Shown: positions 1 to 11,913, counted from the stretch's first letter. The stretch is 64,000 nt of DNA from Halobacteriales archaeon QS_1_68_20 (GCA_003021085.1 PXRE01000001.1:62001-126000), one strand, 5' to 3'. Translations and numbers: made by a program. The notes: generated from the letters alone by a model not told the origin.

Positions 1-225
1 GTGCAGTGCGTTCGGCAGGGGGTTGTATACGGCGTCCAGGTCGTCGTCCTCGAGCAACGCCTCGTAGGACCCGTAGCTCCGCGGCACGTCGAACTCCTCG
101 GCCACCTCCTGCGCCCGATCGGCTTCGCGGGACGCGATGGCCAGCACATCGTGGTCCGTGTCCTGTATCGCCGGGATCACGGCGACCTGGCCGATGGTCG
201 CGGTGCTGAGGACGCCGAAGTTCAT
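1..225 (-). CDS. Gfo/Idh/MocA family oxidoreductase, N-terminal part (cut by window edge)
   Basis: Reading leftward from ATG at 225, 75 codons are open to the window edge. The protein begins MNFGVLSTATIG and continues through an alternating hydrophobic pattern typical of an N-terminal Rossmann NAD(P)-binding fold, then ...SREADRAQEVAEEF and DAVYNPLPNALH. The last motif (V-Y-x-P-x-P-N-x-L-H) is the classical Gfo/Idh/MocA signature after the second beta-alpha unit. Haloarchaeal relatives include D-xylose/glucose-fructose type sugar dehydrogenases, but the substrate domain lies outside the window, so the substrate is not assignable. It is divergent from katG with about 245 bp between the starts. 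Confidence 0.8.
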   Translation of the reverse strand, partial: MNFGVLSTATIGQVAVIPAIQDTDHDVLAIASREADRAQEVAEEFDVPRSYGSYEALLEDDDLDAVYNPLPNALH

Positions 226-399
226 CGCACTCTCCCCTCTCGTCGGTCGGTGGGTCGCCGGGTCGGGCCGATCATGCCGGCCCTTCCCCCGGAGACGACA
301 AAAACGCTACCGGGACGGTGGACAGTCGGGCGTGTTTTCGGGCGGGACCCAGGTCGACCGCGTGACTCGATCACGTACAATAATTCAACGATTTGGTAG

Positions 400-2607
<2,208 letters not shown>

Positions 2608-2696
2608 TCTGAGCCCTAGAATCACCGTCTTCTTCGTGAATGTGTCGGGGTGGGCCGTCGAAAACTTACAAGCGATGACGCGGCCAACGTTCTGGC

Positions 2697-2974
2697 ATGA
2701 CGATAACCCGCGACGAGGACGTTCTCGGCGGCGAACCCCGTATCGACGGAACGAGGGTGTGGGGGTTCGGCACGTCACGGAGCGGATCATCGAGGGGGAC
2801 CAGTCCCCCGTGTACGTGGCCGACCAACTCGACGTTTCCCTCTCGGATGTTTACGAGGCACTCTCGTACTACTACGCGCACGTCGAGGAGATGCGAGAGA
2901 TCGAACGTGAGAACGACGAGGCGTTCGAGCGGGTTCGTGGATCGTCATTGAAACCGAAAGAGCAGATCCAGTGA
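2697..2974 (+). pseudogene. DUF433 (VapB-like) antitoxin gene, frameshifted
   Basis: ATG at 2697 opens MTITRDEDVLGGEPRIDGTR, the N-terminus of a DUF433 antitoxin-like protein. After Val-Trp the frame runs into a non-homologous sequence. The rest of the family (VRHVTERIIEGDQSP, then QLDVSLSDVYEALSYYY and the tail LKPKEQIQ) continues in another frame to TGA at 2974. Removing one TG from GTGTG (2757-2761) restores Gly-Thr-Arg-Val-Gly-Val-Arg-His-Val, the family consensus; one extra base would also restore the frame, with one additional residue. DUF433 genes are usually followed by a PIN-like (DUF5615) toxin, but none is visible in 2975-3254. That 280-bp gap holds nothing I recognise. Confidence 0.75.
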
Positions 2975-3254
2975 TCACGATTTAGATCCTTGCTCGACGA
3001 ACGGAGTGTCGCCCGGAACACTAACGACCGGCGTCACTCCCGGCGGTGTGCCCTGGTCGGCCGGCTAACCCTCGTGCCGGGCGGGCGGCGTTCCGCCGCC
3101 AGTTGCGCGAGCGGCGTCAGCCGCGAGCGCGGCCCTGGGTACGTGCGGGCCACACGTTGTCGCGTGCCTGGGTTCTCCGCGCTGTCATCGCCACCCTGTC
3201 GGGTCCGCTCGGGCGGGGACTGGGGCACGCACCCGCACTTCGATCCGTGTCCCC

Positions 3255-3770
3255 TTAAGAATCGCGTACCGACCAGCCGGGGTCGGCGGGGCCGTGGGAC
3301 GCTGTCCGGTCCGTGAGAAACAGCACGAAGACGGCGACGAGGATAACCGCGCCATCTACGGGATCGGCCAGCAGGCCCAGCGAGACGATGAGCGTCGTCG
3401 CGGCGGCGGGCGCGTGATCGGTCCTCGTGCCGACCATGCCGGCGGCCGTCAGCGCCACCGACAGGGTGCCGCTGGCGGCCAGTCTGAGTGCGTCCGTCGA
3501 GTGGGCGGGCGGTAGGGAGGCCAGCGAGAGTCCCGGCGCGAGCAGGTGGTACGCGACCAGGCCGGCGACGACGCCGACGGCGTGGCCGCCGATCACCCGG
3601 CGGGCGCTCAACCGGCCCTCGCCGTCGGTGGCCAGCGCGTACGCCGACGGCCCCAGACTCGGGAAGACGAACGGCCGTCCGGTCGCCCAGGCGACCGTCG
3701 CCAGCAGTACGAGAAGCAGGCCGGCGTAGAGGCCGACCGCGAGCGCGCGAGTCGTGCGACCGCCGGTCAC
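3255..3770 (-). CDS. HPP family integral membrane protein
   Basis: 171 residues from GTG at 3770, which overlaps the stop of the upstream flavoprotein gene as GTGA (3767-3770), so the pair is translationally coupled. The sequence is mostly membrane: one helix at about residues 8-28, then PFVFPSLGPSAYAL (the conserved stretch of HPP proteins), three more hydrophobic segments, and a short C-terminal tail rich in Asp and Pro. HPP proteins are small multi-span membrane proteins; some plant and cyanobacterial members are implicated in nitrite transport, but no substrate can be inferred here. A longer reading upstream to 3887 only overlaps the neighbouring gene. Confidence 0.8.
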   Translation of the reverse strand: MTGGRTTRALAVGLYAGLLLVLLATVAWATGRPFVFPSLGPSAYALATDGEGRLSARRVIGGHAVGVVAGLVAYHLLAPGLSLASLPPAHSTDALRLAASGTLSVALTAAGMVGTRTDHAPAAATTLIVSLGLLADPVDGAVILVAVFVLFLTDRTASHGPADPGWSVRDS

Positions 3771-5152
3771 GAGTAGACGTACTCGTCCTCGCGGAACTGG
3801 ACGTACTTGCCGTTGCGGTAGCGGCGCTTCTGCCAGCGGTAGGCGGCCGCGATCTTGAAGCCCTGGAAGCCCGCGGCCCGCGCCCACTTGAGGATCTGGT
3901 TGGGCGTCGGCGTGGCCGAGGCGTCGAGCGAGAGGACCCGGTTGACCGCGCGGAACGAGCGGTCCCAGTCGGCTGGGCCGAAGTCCTCGACCACCTCGGC
4001 CATGGCGATGTTCCGCAGAATCTCGGCGTCGATGGCGTCCGTCCAGGCGTCGTTGTACGCCTCCAGGCGGTCGGTGGCGGCCAGTTTCCCCGCGAGTTTG
4101 CCCGTCCGCATCGCCACGTGGTCCCCGCCCTCGTGGAACGCGGAGGTGGTACCCATCGCGCCGCCGGCGACGGCGATTCCTGCGCGGGTGGGCGAGTCGA
4201 TGGGCTTCGTCGAGGAGATGGGGTAGGTCTCGGTCCCGCCGGACTTGCCACGGCTCTCCACCAGCGGGAAGTCCTCGAGGTCGTACTCGGGGTAGGCCTC
4301 ATCCAGCAACCGCCGGATGTAGACGCCGCCCTGGGGGACCTCGTCGTCGTCCGGGCTGAGGAGTCGGTAGTCCTCGCGGCCGTCCACCTGGTCGATGTCC
4401 ATGCCGATGGGCATCGTCAGGCCGACGCGGGCGACGTTGCCGTCGTTGGGGAACACCCAGGGGTAGGCCGTCTCTCCCGGCATCCACCCCCACCAGAACT
4501 TGATGTTGCCCGGTTCGAACGCGTCCTCGGGGAACCGGCGGTACTCCTGGTAGGCGATGTGGTTGGCCTCGGGCGGACTCAGCACCTCCGAGACGCTCCG
4601 GCCCTCGGGGACGAACTGGTCCAGCGTGGGGATGGTCTGCTGGCGCTGGGGACCGTCCGCGAGCACGAGGTAGTCGGCTTCGACCTCCGTGCCGTCGTTG
4701 AGCGTGAGGTAGTGGGTGTGCCCGGCGGCCAGCTCGGTCTCGACGGTCCGGACGCCGGTGCCGACGCGGTAGTCGGCGCCGGCCTCCTCGGCGCGCTCCC
4801 GGAGCCAGTCGTCGAAGCGCGCACGGTGGAACGTGAACCCGAACTCGGGATAGGAGGACGGCAGGTTCGTGTCCCGCAAGACGACCCGCTCGGACGGCCC
4901 GATGAACTCCGCACACTCCAGTTCCTGCAGGATCACGTCGTCGGGAATCTCCGTGTAGTCGATGTCGGCGACCTCGACCCAGTAGTCCAGGAACCCGGCG
5001 GCGTCCGTCGAGTCCGGGCCGAGGTGCTCCCGGTCGGACCGCGGGACGCCCTTCTCGAAGACGACGGCGTCGGCCCCTTCGTTCGCGGCCGCCGCGGCCG
5101 CCGAGGACCCGGCGGGGCCACCGCCGACGATGGCGACGTCAACGTGCTCCAT
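3767..5152 (-). CDS. FAD-dependent oxidoreductase, geranylgeranyl reductase / FixC-like
   Basis: 461 residues. The N-terminus [19 protein letters not shown] is a dinucleotide-binding GxGxxG fold for FAD, with the adenine-ribose acidic residue in VVFEKG. Further family marks are the GFTFHRARFDDWLRERA segment after the first FAD block, DYLVLADGPQ (second FAD motif), and GIAVAGGAMGTTSAFHEGGD near residue 340 (third FAD motif). This is the architecture of the geranylgeranyl-reductase/FixC superfamily, whose archaeal members saturate isoprenoid chains or pass electrons to quinone. Which of these applies is not decidable from sequence. A TATA-like ATTTATTAG lies about 25 bp upstream of ATG 5152. 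The gene is coupled to the HPP protein downstream. Confidence 0.85.
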   Translation of the reverse strand: MEHVDVAIVGGGPAGSSAAAAAANEGADAVVFEKGVPRSDREHLGPDSTDAAGFLDYWVEVADIDYTEIPDDVILQELECAEFIGPSERVVLRDTNLPSSYPEFGFTFHRARFDDWLRERAEEAGADYRVGTGVRTVETELAAGHTHYLTLNDGTEVEADYLVLADGPQRQQTIPTLDQFVPEGRSVSEVLSPPEANHIAYQEYRRFPEDAFEPGNIKFWWGWMPGETAYPWVFPNDGNVARVGLTMPIGMDIDQVDGREDYRLLSPDDDEVPQGGVYIRRLLDEAYPEYDLEDFPLVESRGKSGGTETYPISSTKPIDSPTRAGIAVAGGAMGTTSAFHEGGDHVAMRTGKLAGKLAATDRLEAYNDAWTDAIDAEILRNIAMAEVVEDFGPADWDRSFRAVNRVLSLDASATPTPNQILKWARAAGFQGFKIAAAYRWQKRRYRNGKYVQFREDEYVYS

Positions 5153-5397
5153 ACCGGTCGGCAGACCCCGGGGGCTAATAAATGGCTCCGACTTCCGGGC
5201 GACCGGTCCCGCGCCTCCGAATCGCCGGAAATGGCCGTGCTTGCGGGCGTCGAGGCCCGTTCCGGCGCCGCATCTCGTCGCTCACTTATGTGCGTCCGGA
5301 GAGTATTTAAGAAATGCCGGCCAGCCACCCCAGGAGTCGAGCGACTCGTTCGGCCGAGGAAGGTAGCTTGAAGGTCCGCCCAGCCCCGGGTTCGACC

Positions 5398-6180
5398 ATG
5401 GACGAGACCATCGACGTCGAGTGCGCCGACGGCGTCGCCCGGGTGACGATGACCCGGCCGGACCACCACAACTCGCTGAACCGGGAGATGGCCGACGAAC
5501 TGGCGGAGGCCGTCCCCGAACTCGTCGAGGACGACGACGTCCGGGCAATCGTGCTGACCGGCACCGGGAACGTCTTCAACACGGGCGCGGACCTGACGAC
5601 CCTGGAGGGCGACCCCACCGACGCGCGGCGACTGCGGAAACTCGCCAGTCGCCTCCACCAGACCATCCGGCACCTGGCGTCGGCCTCCAACCCCGTCGTC
5701 ACCGGCGTCAACGGCGTCGCGGCCGGCGCGGGCTTCGGCCTGGCGCTGTCCGGCGACGCCGTCCTCGTCCACGAGGACGCGCGCTTCGAGTTCGCGTACC
5801 CGGCTATCGGCCTGTCCGGCGACGGCGGCGCGACGTTCTTCCTGCCCCGACTCGTCGGCCTCCGGCGGGCGATGGAGATCACCCTCCTGAACGAACCGAT
5901 CGCCGCGGAGCAGGCAGTCGAGGACGGCCTCGCCACCGAGGTCGTTCCCGGCGACGAGTTCGACGACCGCCTGGCGGAAGTCGCCGCGGACCTGGCCGAC
6001 GGGCCGACGAAGGCCTACGCAGCGATCAAGCGGTTGCTGACGAAGAGCTACGGCCGGGACCTGGGCGCGCAGTTGACCGCCGAGACGGACGCACTGGCGC
6101 GACTGGCGACGACCGACGACTACGTCTACGGCCACGAGGCCTTCTTCTCCGACAGCGAACCGACCTTCCGCGGGCAGTGA
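5398..6180 (+). CDS. Enoyl-CoA hydratase/isomerase family protein
   Basis: 260 residues from ATG 5398; an open extension to 5314 has no family similarity. The crotonase fold is evident: MTRPDHHNSLNREM at the N-terminus, the CoA-binding and oxyanion-hole segment NTGADLTTLEG, then VNGVAAGAGFGLALSGDAVL, and FAYPAIGLSGDGGATFFLPRLVG. At the second acidic position (hydratase Glu) the sequence reads IGLSGDGG, so an Asp rather than Glu lies in the pocket. That leaves hydratase versus isomerase open. It likely acts in beta-oxidation or amino-acid degradation. It ends at TGA 6178-6180, directly abutting the convergent MFS gene stop (shared palindrome TGATCA). Confidence 0.9.
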   Translation: MDETIDVECADGVARVTMTRPDHHNSLNREMADELAEAVPELVEDDDVRAIVLTGTGNVFNTGADLTTLEGDPTDARRLRKLASRLHQTIRHLASASNPVVTGVNGVAAGAGFGLALSGDAVLVHEDARFEFAYPAIGLSGDGGATFFLPRLVGLRRAMEITLLNEPIAAEQAVEDGLATEVVPGDEFDDRLAEVAADLADGPTKAYAAIKRLLTKSYGRDLGAQLTAETDALARLATTDDYVYGHEAFFSDSEPTFRGQ

Positions 6181-7458
6181 TCAGTCGTCGACGGCGACGG
6201 CGTCCGCCGGCGCGCCGCCGGGGCGACTCTCGACGAGTGCGGCGGCCACCAGCATCGCGGCTGCGAACGCCAGGAGACTCCCGACGAGGAACGCCGTGCC
6301 GATGGAGGAGCCGGTGGCGATGGCGCCCATGATCGGCGGGCCGACGACGCCGCCGACGCCCTTCGCCGTCGAGCGCAGGCCCATCAGTTCGGACTGCCGG
6401 TCGGCCGGCGCCACGTCGCCGATGAACGCCAGCGCGCCCGTCGTCATCGCGGAGAACGCCGCGCCGATGAGCACCCAGGCCGCGACGGCGACGAGAATCC
6501 GGGTCGTGCCGGCCGCGGGCAGGGCGGAGGCGCCGGCTACCACGGCGAACACGCCGCTCCCGGCCATCCCGCCGACGACCAGCGGCTTGCGGCCGACGTG
6601 GTCGGCCAATCTGCCGAACAGGAGCATGAACACGGACTGGCTGGCCGGGTTCAGCGCCAGCACGATGCCCATGACGAACTCCGTCACGCCAACCGAGTCA
6701 AGCAGGAACGGCGGCGCCAGCGACATCACGCCCATCACCGTCATGTTCCGGAGTGCGAGGCCGACGTACAGCCACCGCAACCCGTTCGTCCGGAGGTGGG
6801 CGCGTTCGTCTGCCGTCGGCAGCAGCCTGCGGCGAATCTCCGCGAGCAGTTCGTCCAGGGTCGGCTTCCGGTCGGGCGTCGGCGTGGGGTCGTGGACGAA
6901 GACGGCCGCGACCGTCGAGACGAGACTGGTCCCAGCGATGAACAGGTAGAGGTCCGCGGGAACGAGCAGGCCGAGCAGGACGCCGGCCACCACCTGCCCG
7001 CCGGTGAACCCGGCGGCGCGGGCGCTGTTGAAGAACCCGAGCGACCGGCCCCGGCCGGACTCGCCGCCGCGCGCACTGACGACGGTCAGCATCACGGGCA
7101 CGAAGCCGATGGCGAAGACGGCGTACAGGGCCCGGAGACCGATCTGGGCCCAGGGGCCGGAGACGACGGTCAGCGGCAGGACCGCGAGGGTCGCTATCGC
7201 CCCCGTCCCGACCATGACCGCGCGTCGCCGGCCCGTGACGTCCGCGATGGCACCCCAGACGGGTGCGAAGAACATGACGCCCACGTAGTAAGCCGTCAGG
7301 ACCATCGAGACGGCGAACTCGCTCCCGACCCGGCCGACGTAGACGGCCATGACCGTCCCCATCAGGATCCCGGTCATGAACCGGGCCGCGCCTGCCAGGG
7401 CGATGAGCGCCCGCTGACGGCGCGCTTGCCAGACGCTCTCTTCGTCGCTCCCGCTCAC
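6181..7458 (-). CDS. MFS transporter
   Basis: 425 residues with about 12 hydrophobic segments. The MFS motif A after TM2 is visible as GAIADVTGRRRAVMVG, and its counterpart in the second half is GRLADHVGRKPLVVGG near residue 290. A hydrophilic linker rich in Asp/Arg (around residues 205-235) separates the two six-helix halves. The protein resembles drug or multidrug-type antiporters, but no substrate can be named. The stop abuts the enoyl-CoA hydratase gene on the opposite strand with no spacer. Confidence 0.9.
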   Translation of the reverse strand: MSGSDEESVWQARRQRALIALAGAARFMTGILMGTVMAVYVGRVGSEFAVSMVLTAYYVGVMFFAPVWGAIADVTGRRRAVMVGTGAIATLAVLPLTVVSGPWAQIGLRALYAVFAIGFVPVMLTVVSARGGESGRGRSLGFFNSARAAGFTGGQVVAGVLLGLLVPADLYLFIAGTSLVSTVAAVFVHDPTPTPDRKPTLDELLAEIRRRLLPTADERAHLRTNGLRWLYVGLALRNMTVMGVMSLAPPFLLDSVGVTEFVMGIVLALNPASQSVFMLLFGRLADHVGRKPLVVGGMAGSGVFAVVAGASALPAAGTTRILVAVAAWVLIGAAFSAMTTGALAFIGDVAPADRQSELMGLRSTAKGVGGVVGPPIMGAIATGSSIGTAFLVGSLLAFAAAMLVAAALVESRPGGAPADAVAVDD

Positions 7459-7530
7459 TGTCGTCGGCTAGGCCGTCGGCCACTAAACGCCCTCCGCCCG
7501 CGGCCGAGGTTTCCGGTTTCCGCGTGACGG

Positions 7531-7650
7531 TCACACGTACCGTGACGCGAGCAGGAACAGGAGTCCGTAGAAGCCGAGGACGAAGGCGAGACCGCCCCGC
7601 ACCAGCGAGTCCCCGAATAGGGCCACCGCTCCGAGCAGGCCTGCGGCCAC
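7531..7650 (-). CDS. Possible 39-residue membrane peptide
   Basis: Between the MFS gene and the divergent dehydrogenase gene, the minus strand carries an open frame from GTG 7650 to TGA 7531. It is strongly hydrophobic: two short helices, roughly GLLGAVALFG and GGLAFVLGFYGLLFLLA, ending ASRYV. The codon pattern (G/C-ending) matches real genes here. The frame is closed by TGA about 13 codons further upstream, so the protein cannot be much longer. I do not recognise a family. It could be a real small membrane protein or a relic of a larger one. Confidence 0.35.
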   Translation of the reverse strand: MAAGLLGAVALFGDSLVRGGLAFVLGFYGLLFLLASRYV

Positions 7651-7737
7651 GGCGGAACAGACGATGGCGGGGACGGCTCCTTGTGTGCGTCACTTGTTAG
7701 CACAGCGTTTATCCACCTGTTCCGCGTCTACATCGTA

Positions 7738-10700
7738 ATGGCCGGCGACGACACGACGAACGCGGACCCGGCGGTAGACGAGTACGCCCACGCCGACGCG
7801 GGGGACGACCACCTCCAGGAGTTCGGTCGTGGCCTCCCGGACGTCGCGGCGTACGCGTCTCTGGCTAGGGATCTCCGTGACGCCGTCAATGGAGCAGTCC
7901 GGTTCGACGAGTACGCACAGGTGCTGTACGCCACCGACGGGAGCATCTACCAGGCCCGACCTGCAGGCGTCGTCTTCCCGACTGACGTATCGGACGTGCA
8001 GGCAGCCGTCGAGGTCGCCGCCGACCACGGGACCCCGATTCTACCCAGGGGCGCCGGGTCGTCGCTCGCGGGCCAGGCAGTCGGCCCAGGGTGCGTCGTG
8101 CTGGACCTCTCCAGGCACATGGACGGAATTCTCGACGTCGACCCCGGTGGAAAGCGGGCGACCGTCCAGCCCGGAGTGGTGCAGGACGACCTCGACGACC
8201 ACCTCGCGCAGTGGGGACTGAAGTTCGCTCCAGACCCGGCCTCCTCGAACCGCGCGACGGTAGGCGGCGGCATCGGCAACAACTCGACCGGTGCCCACTC
8301 CGTCCGGTACGGCATCACCGACGCGTACGTCGAGGAACTCCGTGTCGTGCTGGCCGACGGGTCGCTGTTCCACGCCAGGGAGGTCGTCCTCGACTCCGAG
8401 GAGTGGGACCGGATCGTCGATAGAGACGACCGCGAGGCCGAGATTTACCGGACCGTCCGCCGGGTCGTCGAAGACAACGAGGCCGAGATAGCAGACCGCT
8501 ACCCCGACCTGAAACGGTGCGTCAGCGGCTACAACCTGGACAGGGTGATCGACGAGAACGACGACGGCGAGACGGTGCTCAACCCCGCGAAACTGGTCGT
8601 AGGCGCAGAGGGGACCCTCGGCGTCGTCGTGGAGGCGACCCTCTCGCTTGTGACCGTGCCCGAGGAGACGGCGCTGGCGCTGTACTGCTTCTCGGACCTG
8701 AACGCCGCGATGGAGGCCGTCCCGGAGGCGCTGTCGTTCGACGTGGGTGCGGTCGAGTTGATGGACGAGGAAGTGTTCAGACTCGCCCGGGAGTCCGACG
8801 GCTACGCCCGGTACGTCGAACCCATCCCCGAGGACGCCGCGGCGGCGCTGATGCTGGAGTTCGACTCCGAACTGAACGACGACCTCCGGGCGGCCATCGC
8901 GGAGACGACCTCCCACTTCCACGAGAACGGCGCGGCGTTCCACGTCGTCGAGGCCTCCGACGAGGACGACCAGTCCGGGCTCTGGAAACTCCGGAAAGCG
9001 GCCATCCCGCTATTGATGAGCCTGGACGGCGACCCCAAACCCTACCCCTTCATCGAGGACGCCACGGTGCCCCCGGCGGACCTCGCGGCGTACGTCGAGC
9101 GATTCCAGGACGTCCTGGCGGACCACGACACCTCGGCGGCCTTCTTCGCGCACGCGGGGAGCGGGACGTTGCACGTCCGGCCCATCCTGAACCTCAAGGA
9201 GGAAGACGGAGTCCAGCGGATGCACGACATTGCGGATGACGTGACGGATCTCGTGCTGGAGTACCACGGCGCGTTCTCCGGCGAACACGGCGACGGCCTC
9301 GCCCGCACCGAGTTCAACCCGAAGATGTACGGACCGGACCTCTGGGAAGCGTTCCAGACGGTGAAGTCGGCGTTCGACCCCGACCGGCTCTGCAATCCCG
9401 GGAAGGTAGTCTACCGCGACGACGACCCGACGGACATGCGCGAGCACCTCCGGTACGGGCCGGCTTACGAGTCCCTGGAACCCCAGACGGGACTGGACTT
9501 CTCCGACGATGGCGGCTTCGGCCACCTCGTCGAACTCTGCAACGGGTGTGGCAACTGCCGGCAGACGGGGAGCGAGACGATGTGCCCGACCTACCGGGCC
9601 TCGAAAGAGGAAATCCAGACCACGCGGGGACGGGCTAACCTCTTGCGAGCGGCCATCTCCGGAGAACTCACCGAGGAGGAACTGTACACCGAGCGGTTCC
9701 AGGCGGAGGTGCTGGACCTCTGTGTCGGGTGCAAGGGCTGTGCCTCCGACTGCCCCACCGGCGTCGACCTGGCGAAACTGAAAGCGGAGGTGCAACACCA
9801 GTACCACCGCGAAAAGGGTGCCGACCTCCGGGACCGACTGTTCGTGAACATCCATCGCCTGGTTGCGCTCGGCAGCAAACTCGCGCCGCTGGCGAACCGG
9901 GCGAAGGCCCTGCCGGGCGCGAGGGCGCTGGGCGAGCGGTTGTTCGGCGTCGCCAGCGAGCGAGAACTCCCGACGTTCCGGCGGCGGACGCTCCAGGAGT
10001 GGGCCACCGAGCGGGAATCCGGGATCTCTGCGAGCGATTCCACCGAGAACGTGCTACTGTTCCGGGACACGTACACCAATTATTGCTATACGAATCCAGG
10101 GGTGGACGCCGTGCGCGTCCTCGAAGCCGCGGGGTGCCACGTCCGGATTCCGGAGGACGTTGGGCCCAGCGGCCGGCCGGCGTACTCGAAGGGCTTCCTG
10201 GACCTCGCGCGCGAACGGGCGCGGCGGAACGTGGACGCCCTCGCTCCCGCCGTCGAGGACGGCTACGCGGTGGTCTTCGTCGAACCGTCGGACGCCGTGA
10301 TGTTCCAGGACGAGTACCTCGACTTGCTCCCCGACGACGACCGCGCCCGGACCGTTGCCGACAACGCCTACGGCGTCATGGAGTTCCTGGACCAACGCCG
10401 CCTGGACGCGGAACTGTCCTTCCGTCCGGTCGAGGAATCACTCGCCTACCACGGCCACTGCAACCAGAAGGCAGTGGGGACCGACCACCACGCCGTCGGC
10501 GTCCTCCGGCGGGCAGGCTACGACGTCGACCCCATCGACTCGACCTGCTGTGGGATGGCCGGGAGCTTCGGCTACGAGGCGGAACACTACGACCTCTCGA
10601 AAGCCATCGGGCGAATCCTCTTCGAGCAGGTCGAGGAGAGCGAAGGCGACGTCGTGACCGCGCCCGGGAACTCGTGCCGGACGCAACTCGGGGACCGGCC

Positions 10701-10770
10701 GGGCTACGAACGGCCACCCCATCCCGTCGAGATGCTGGCCGCGGTCGTCCACGAGGTCGACGGTAACTAG
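7738..10770 (+). CDS. FAD-linked oxidase / Fe-S (GlcD-GlpC fusion) D-lactate or glycolate dehydrogenase
   Basis: 1010 residues from ATG 7738. The N-terminal half is a PCMH-type FAD domain (PRGAGSSLAGQAVGPG, then ASSNRATVGGGIGNNSTGAH) followed by the FAD-oxidase C-terminal domain (GAEGTLGVVVEATL; FAHAGSGTLHVRP; GEHGDGLARTEF). From about residue 600 come two 4Fe-4S motifs (CNGCGNC starting at C601; CVGCKGC starting at C662) and a CCG-type domain with TCCGMAGSFG (C937-C938). This single-chain order equals bacterial Dld/GlcD+GlcF or GlpC fusions that oxidise D-lactate or glycolate and feed the quinone pool. The substrate is not proven. Its TAG overlaps the asd stop on the other strand through CTAG (10767-10770). 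Confidence 0.92.
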   Translation: MAGDDTTNADPAVDEYAHADAGDDHLQEFGRGLPDVAAYASLARDLRDAVNGAVRFDEYAQVLYATDGSIYQARPAGVVFPTDVSDVQAAVEVAADHGTPILPRGAGSSLAGQAVGPGCVVLDLSRHMDGILDVDPGGKRATVQPGVVQDDLDDHLAQWGLKFAPDPASSNRATVGGGIGNNSTGAHSVRYGITDAYVEELRVVLADGSLFHAREVVLDSEEWDRIVDRDDREAEIYRTVRRVVEDNEAEIADRYPDLKRCVSGYNLDRVIDENDDGETVLNPAKLVVGAEGTLGVVVEATLSLVTVPEETALALYCFSDLNAAMEAVPEALSFDVGAVELMDEEVFRLARESDGYARYVEPIPEDAAAALMLEFDSELNDDLRAAIAETTSHFHENGAAFHVVEASDEDDQSGLWKLRKAAIPLLMSLDGDPKPYPFIEDATVPPADLAAYVERFQDVLADHDTSAAFFAHAGSGTLHVRPILNLKEEDGVQRMHDIADDVTDLVLEYHGAFSGEHGDGLARTEFNPKMYGPDLWEAFQTVKSAFDPDRLCNPGKVVYRDDDPTDMREHLRYGPAYESLEPQTGLDFSDDGGFGHLVELCNGCGNCRQTGSETMCPTYRASKEEIQTTRGRANLLRAAISGELTEEELYTERFQAEVLDLCVGCKGCASDCPTGVDLAKLKAEVQHQYHREKGADLRDRLFVNIHRLVALGSKLAPLANRAKALPGARALGERLFGVASERELPTFRRRTLQEWATERESGISASDSTENVLLFRDTYTNYCYTNPGVDAVRVLEAAGCHVRIPEDVGPSGRPAYSKGFLDLARERARRNVDALAPAVEDGYAVVFVEPSDAVMFQDEYLDLLPDDDRARTVADNAYGVMEFLDQRRLDAELSFRPVEESLAYHGHCNQKAVGTDHHAVGVLRRAGYDVDPIDSTCCGMAGSFGYEAEHYDLSKAIGRILFEQVEESEGDVVTAPGNSCRTQLGDRPGYERPPHPVEMLAAVVHEVDGN

Positions 10771-11801
10771 AGGTAGCCTTCTTCCAGCAGGAGTTCGCCG
10801 TTCAGGAGGCTGGCGCCGGCGGCCCCCCGGAGGGTGTTGTGAGCGAGGCAGTTGTACTGGAGACCGAACGTCGACGGCCGGAACCCGCCGGCCGAGACGG
10901 CCATGCCGCCCTCCCGGTTGCGGTCCAGACGTGGCTGGGGCCGGTCGGGGTCGTCGAAGACGTGGATGAGTCGGTCCGGCGAGTGCTGGAGGTCCAGCGA
11001 CGGGTACTCGCTCATGGCGTCTTTCGCTTCCTCGACGCCGAGTTCCTCGTCAGTCTCCACCCAGAGGTTCTCCAGGTGACCGTCGATAGTCGGGATGCGA
11101 TTGCAGGACGCGGCCACCCCGACGTCGTGGTGACGGACCTCGCCCCCGTCGAAGTCCCCAAGTAGCTTCCGGGACTCGGTCTCGAGTTTCTGCTCCTCGC
11201 CCCCGATGTGCGGGATGGCGTTGTCGATTATCTCCGTGGAGGCGACGCCCGTGTACCCAGCGCCGGTGACCGCCTGGAGGGTGGCGACGTGAACCCGCTG
11301 GAGGCCCCAGTCGGCGAGCGCTGCAAGCGTCGGGACGAAGGTGATCGTCGAGCAGTTGGGATTCTTCAGCAGGGCGCCGTCCCAGCCGCGTTCGTCGCGC
11401 TGGACCTCCAGCAGACTCAGGTGGTCGGCGTTGACCTCCGGGATCACGAGCGGTACGTCGTCGTCCATCCGGCCGTTCGAAGAGTTCGAGGAGACGACGT
11501 AACCCTCGCGGGCGAACGCCGGTTCGACCTCCGCGCCGACCGAGGAGGGGAGCGACGAGAAGACGAGCGAGACGTCGTCGGGGACGGCGTCAGGATCCGT
11601 CCGTCCGACCTCGATTCCGGCCACGTCGTCGGGCAAGGGGACGTCGAGTCGCCAGTCCGCCGCTTCGGCGTACGGTTTCCCGGCCGAGGAATCGCTCGCT
11701 GTCAGGGCGGCTATCTCGAAGTCGGAGTGGGGGGCGAGCAACTGGACGAGTCGCTGTCCGACGGCGCCGGTCGCGCCGAGGACGGCTACCTGTACGGTCA
11801 T
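10767..11801 (-). CDS. asd: Aspartate-semialdehyde dehydrogenase
   Basis: Converts aspartyl phosphate to aspartate semialdehyde in Lys/Thr/Met biosynthesis. 344 residues from ATG 11801 (a GTG two codons upstream is also open). Visible marks: NADP-binding [15 protein letters not shown] at the start, the phosphate-binding [20 protein letters not shown], and the catalytic cysteine C150 in [11 protein letters not shown] conserved [15 protein letters not shown] block follows and the C-terminus is ELLLEEGYL. This is the archaeal/fungal-type ASADH. It is the only gene in its transcription unit here and converges on the Fe-S dehydrogenase with a 4-bp stop overlap. Confidence 0.96.
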   Translation of the reverse strand: MTVQVAVLGATGAVGQRLVQLLAPHSDFEIAALTASDSSAGKPYAEAADWRLDVPLPDDVAGIEVGRTDPDAVPDDVSLVFSSLPSSVGAEVEPAFAREGYVVSSNSSNGRMDDDVPLVIPEVNADHLSLLEVQRDERGWDGALLKNPNCSTITFVPTLAALADWGLQRVHVATLQAVTGAGYTGVASTEIIDNAIPHIGGEEQKLETESRKLLGDFDGGEVRHHDVGVAASCNRIPTIDGHLENLWVETDEELGVEEAKDAMSEYPSLDLQHSPDRLIHVFDDPDRPQPRLDRNREGGMAVSAGGFRPSTFGLQYNCLAHNTLRGAAGASLLNGELLLEEGYL

Positions 11802-11913
11802 CGCCACGTCGTAAGGCCGTTCCGCGGGAAAACCGTTTGGATTGCGCCAACCGTTGCCCCGACGAGGGACGCGTCGCTACGCGGCAATCGTCCGGCGTAA
11901 CCGAGGCGCAGAA

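Noticed and set aside
2990-3316. 108-codon plus-strand frame after the DUF433 gene as a possible toxin
   Set aside because: No PIN or DUF5615 motifs, and it runs antisense into the HPP gene.
3488-5371. 627-codon plus-strand frame opposite the FAD reductase
   Set aside because: Antisense shadow; the minus strand has clear FAD-binding motifs.
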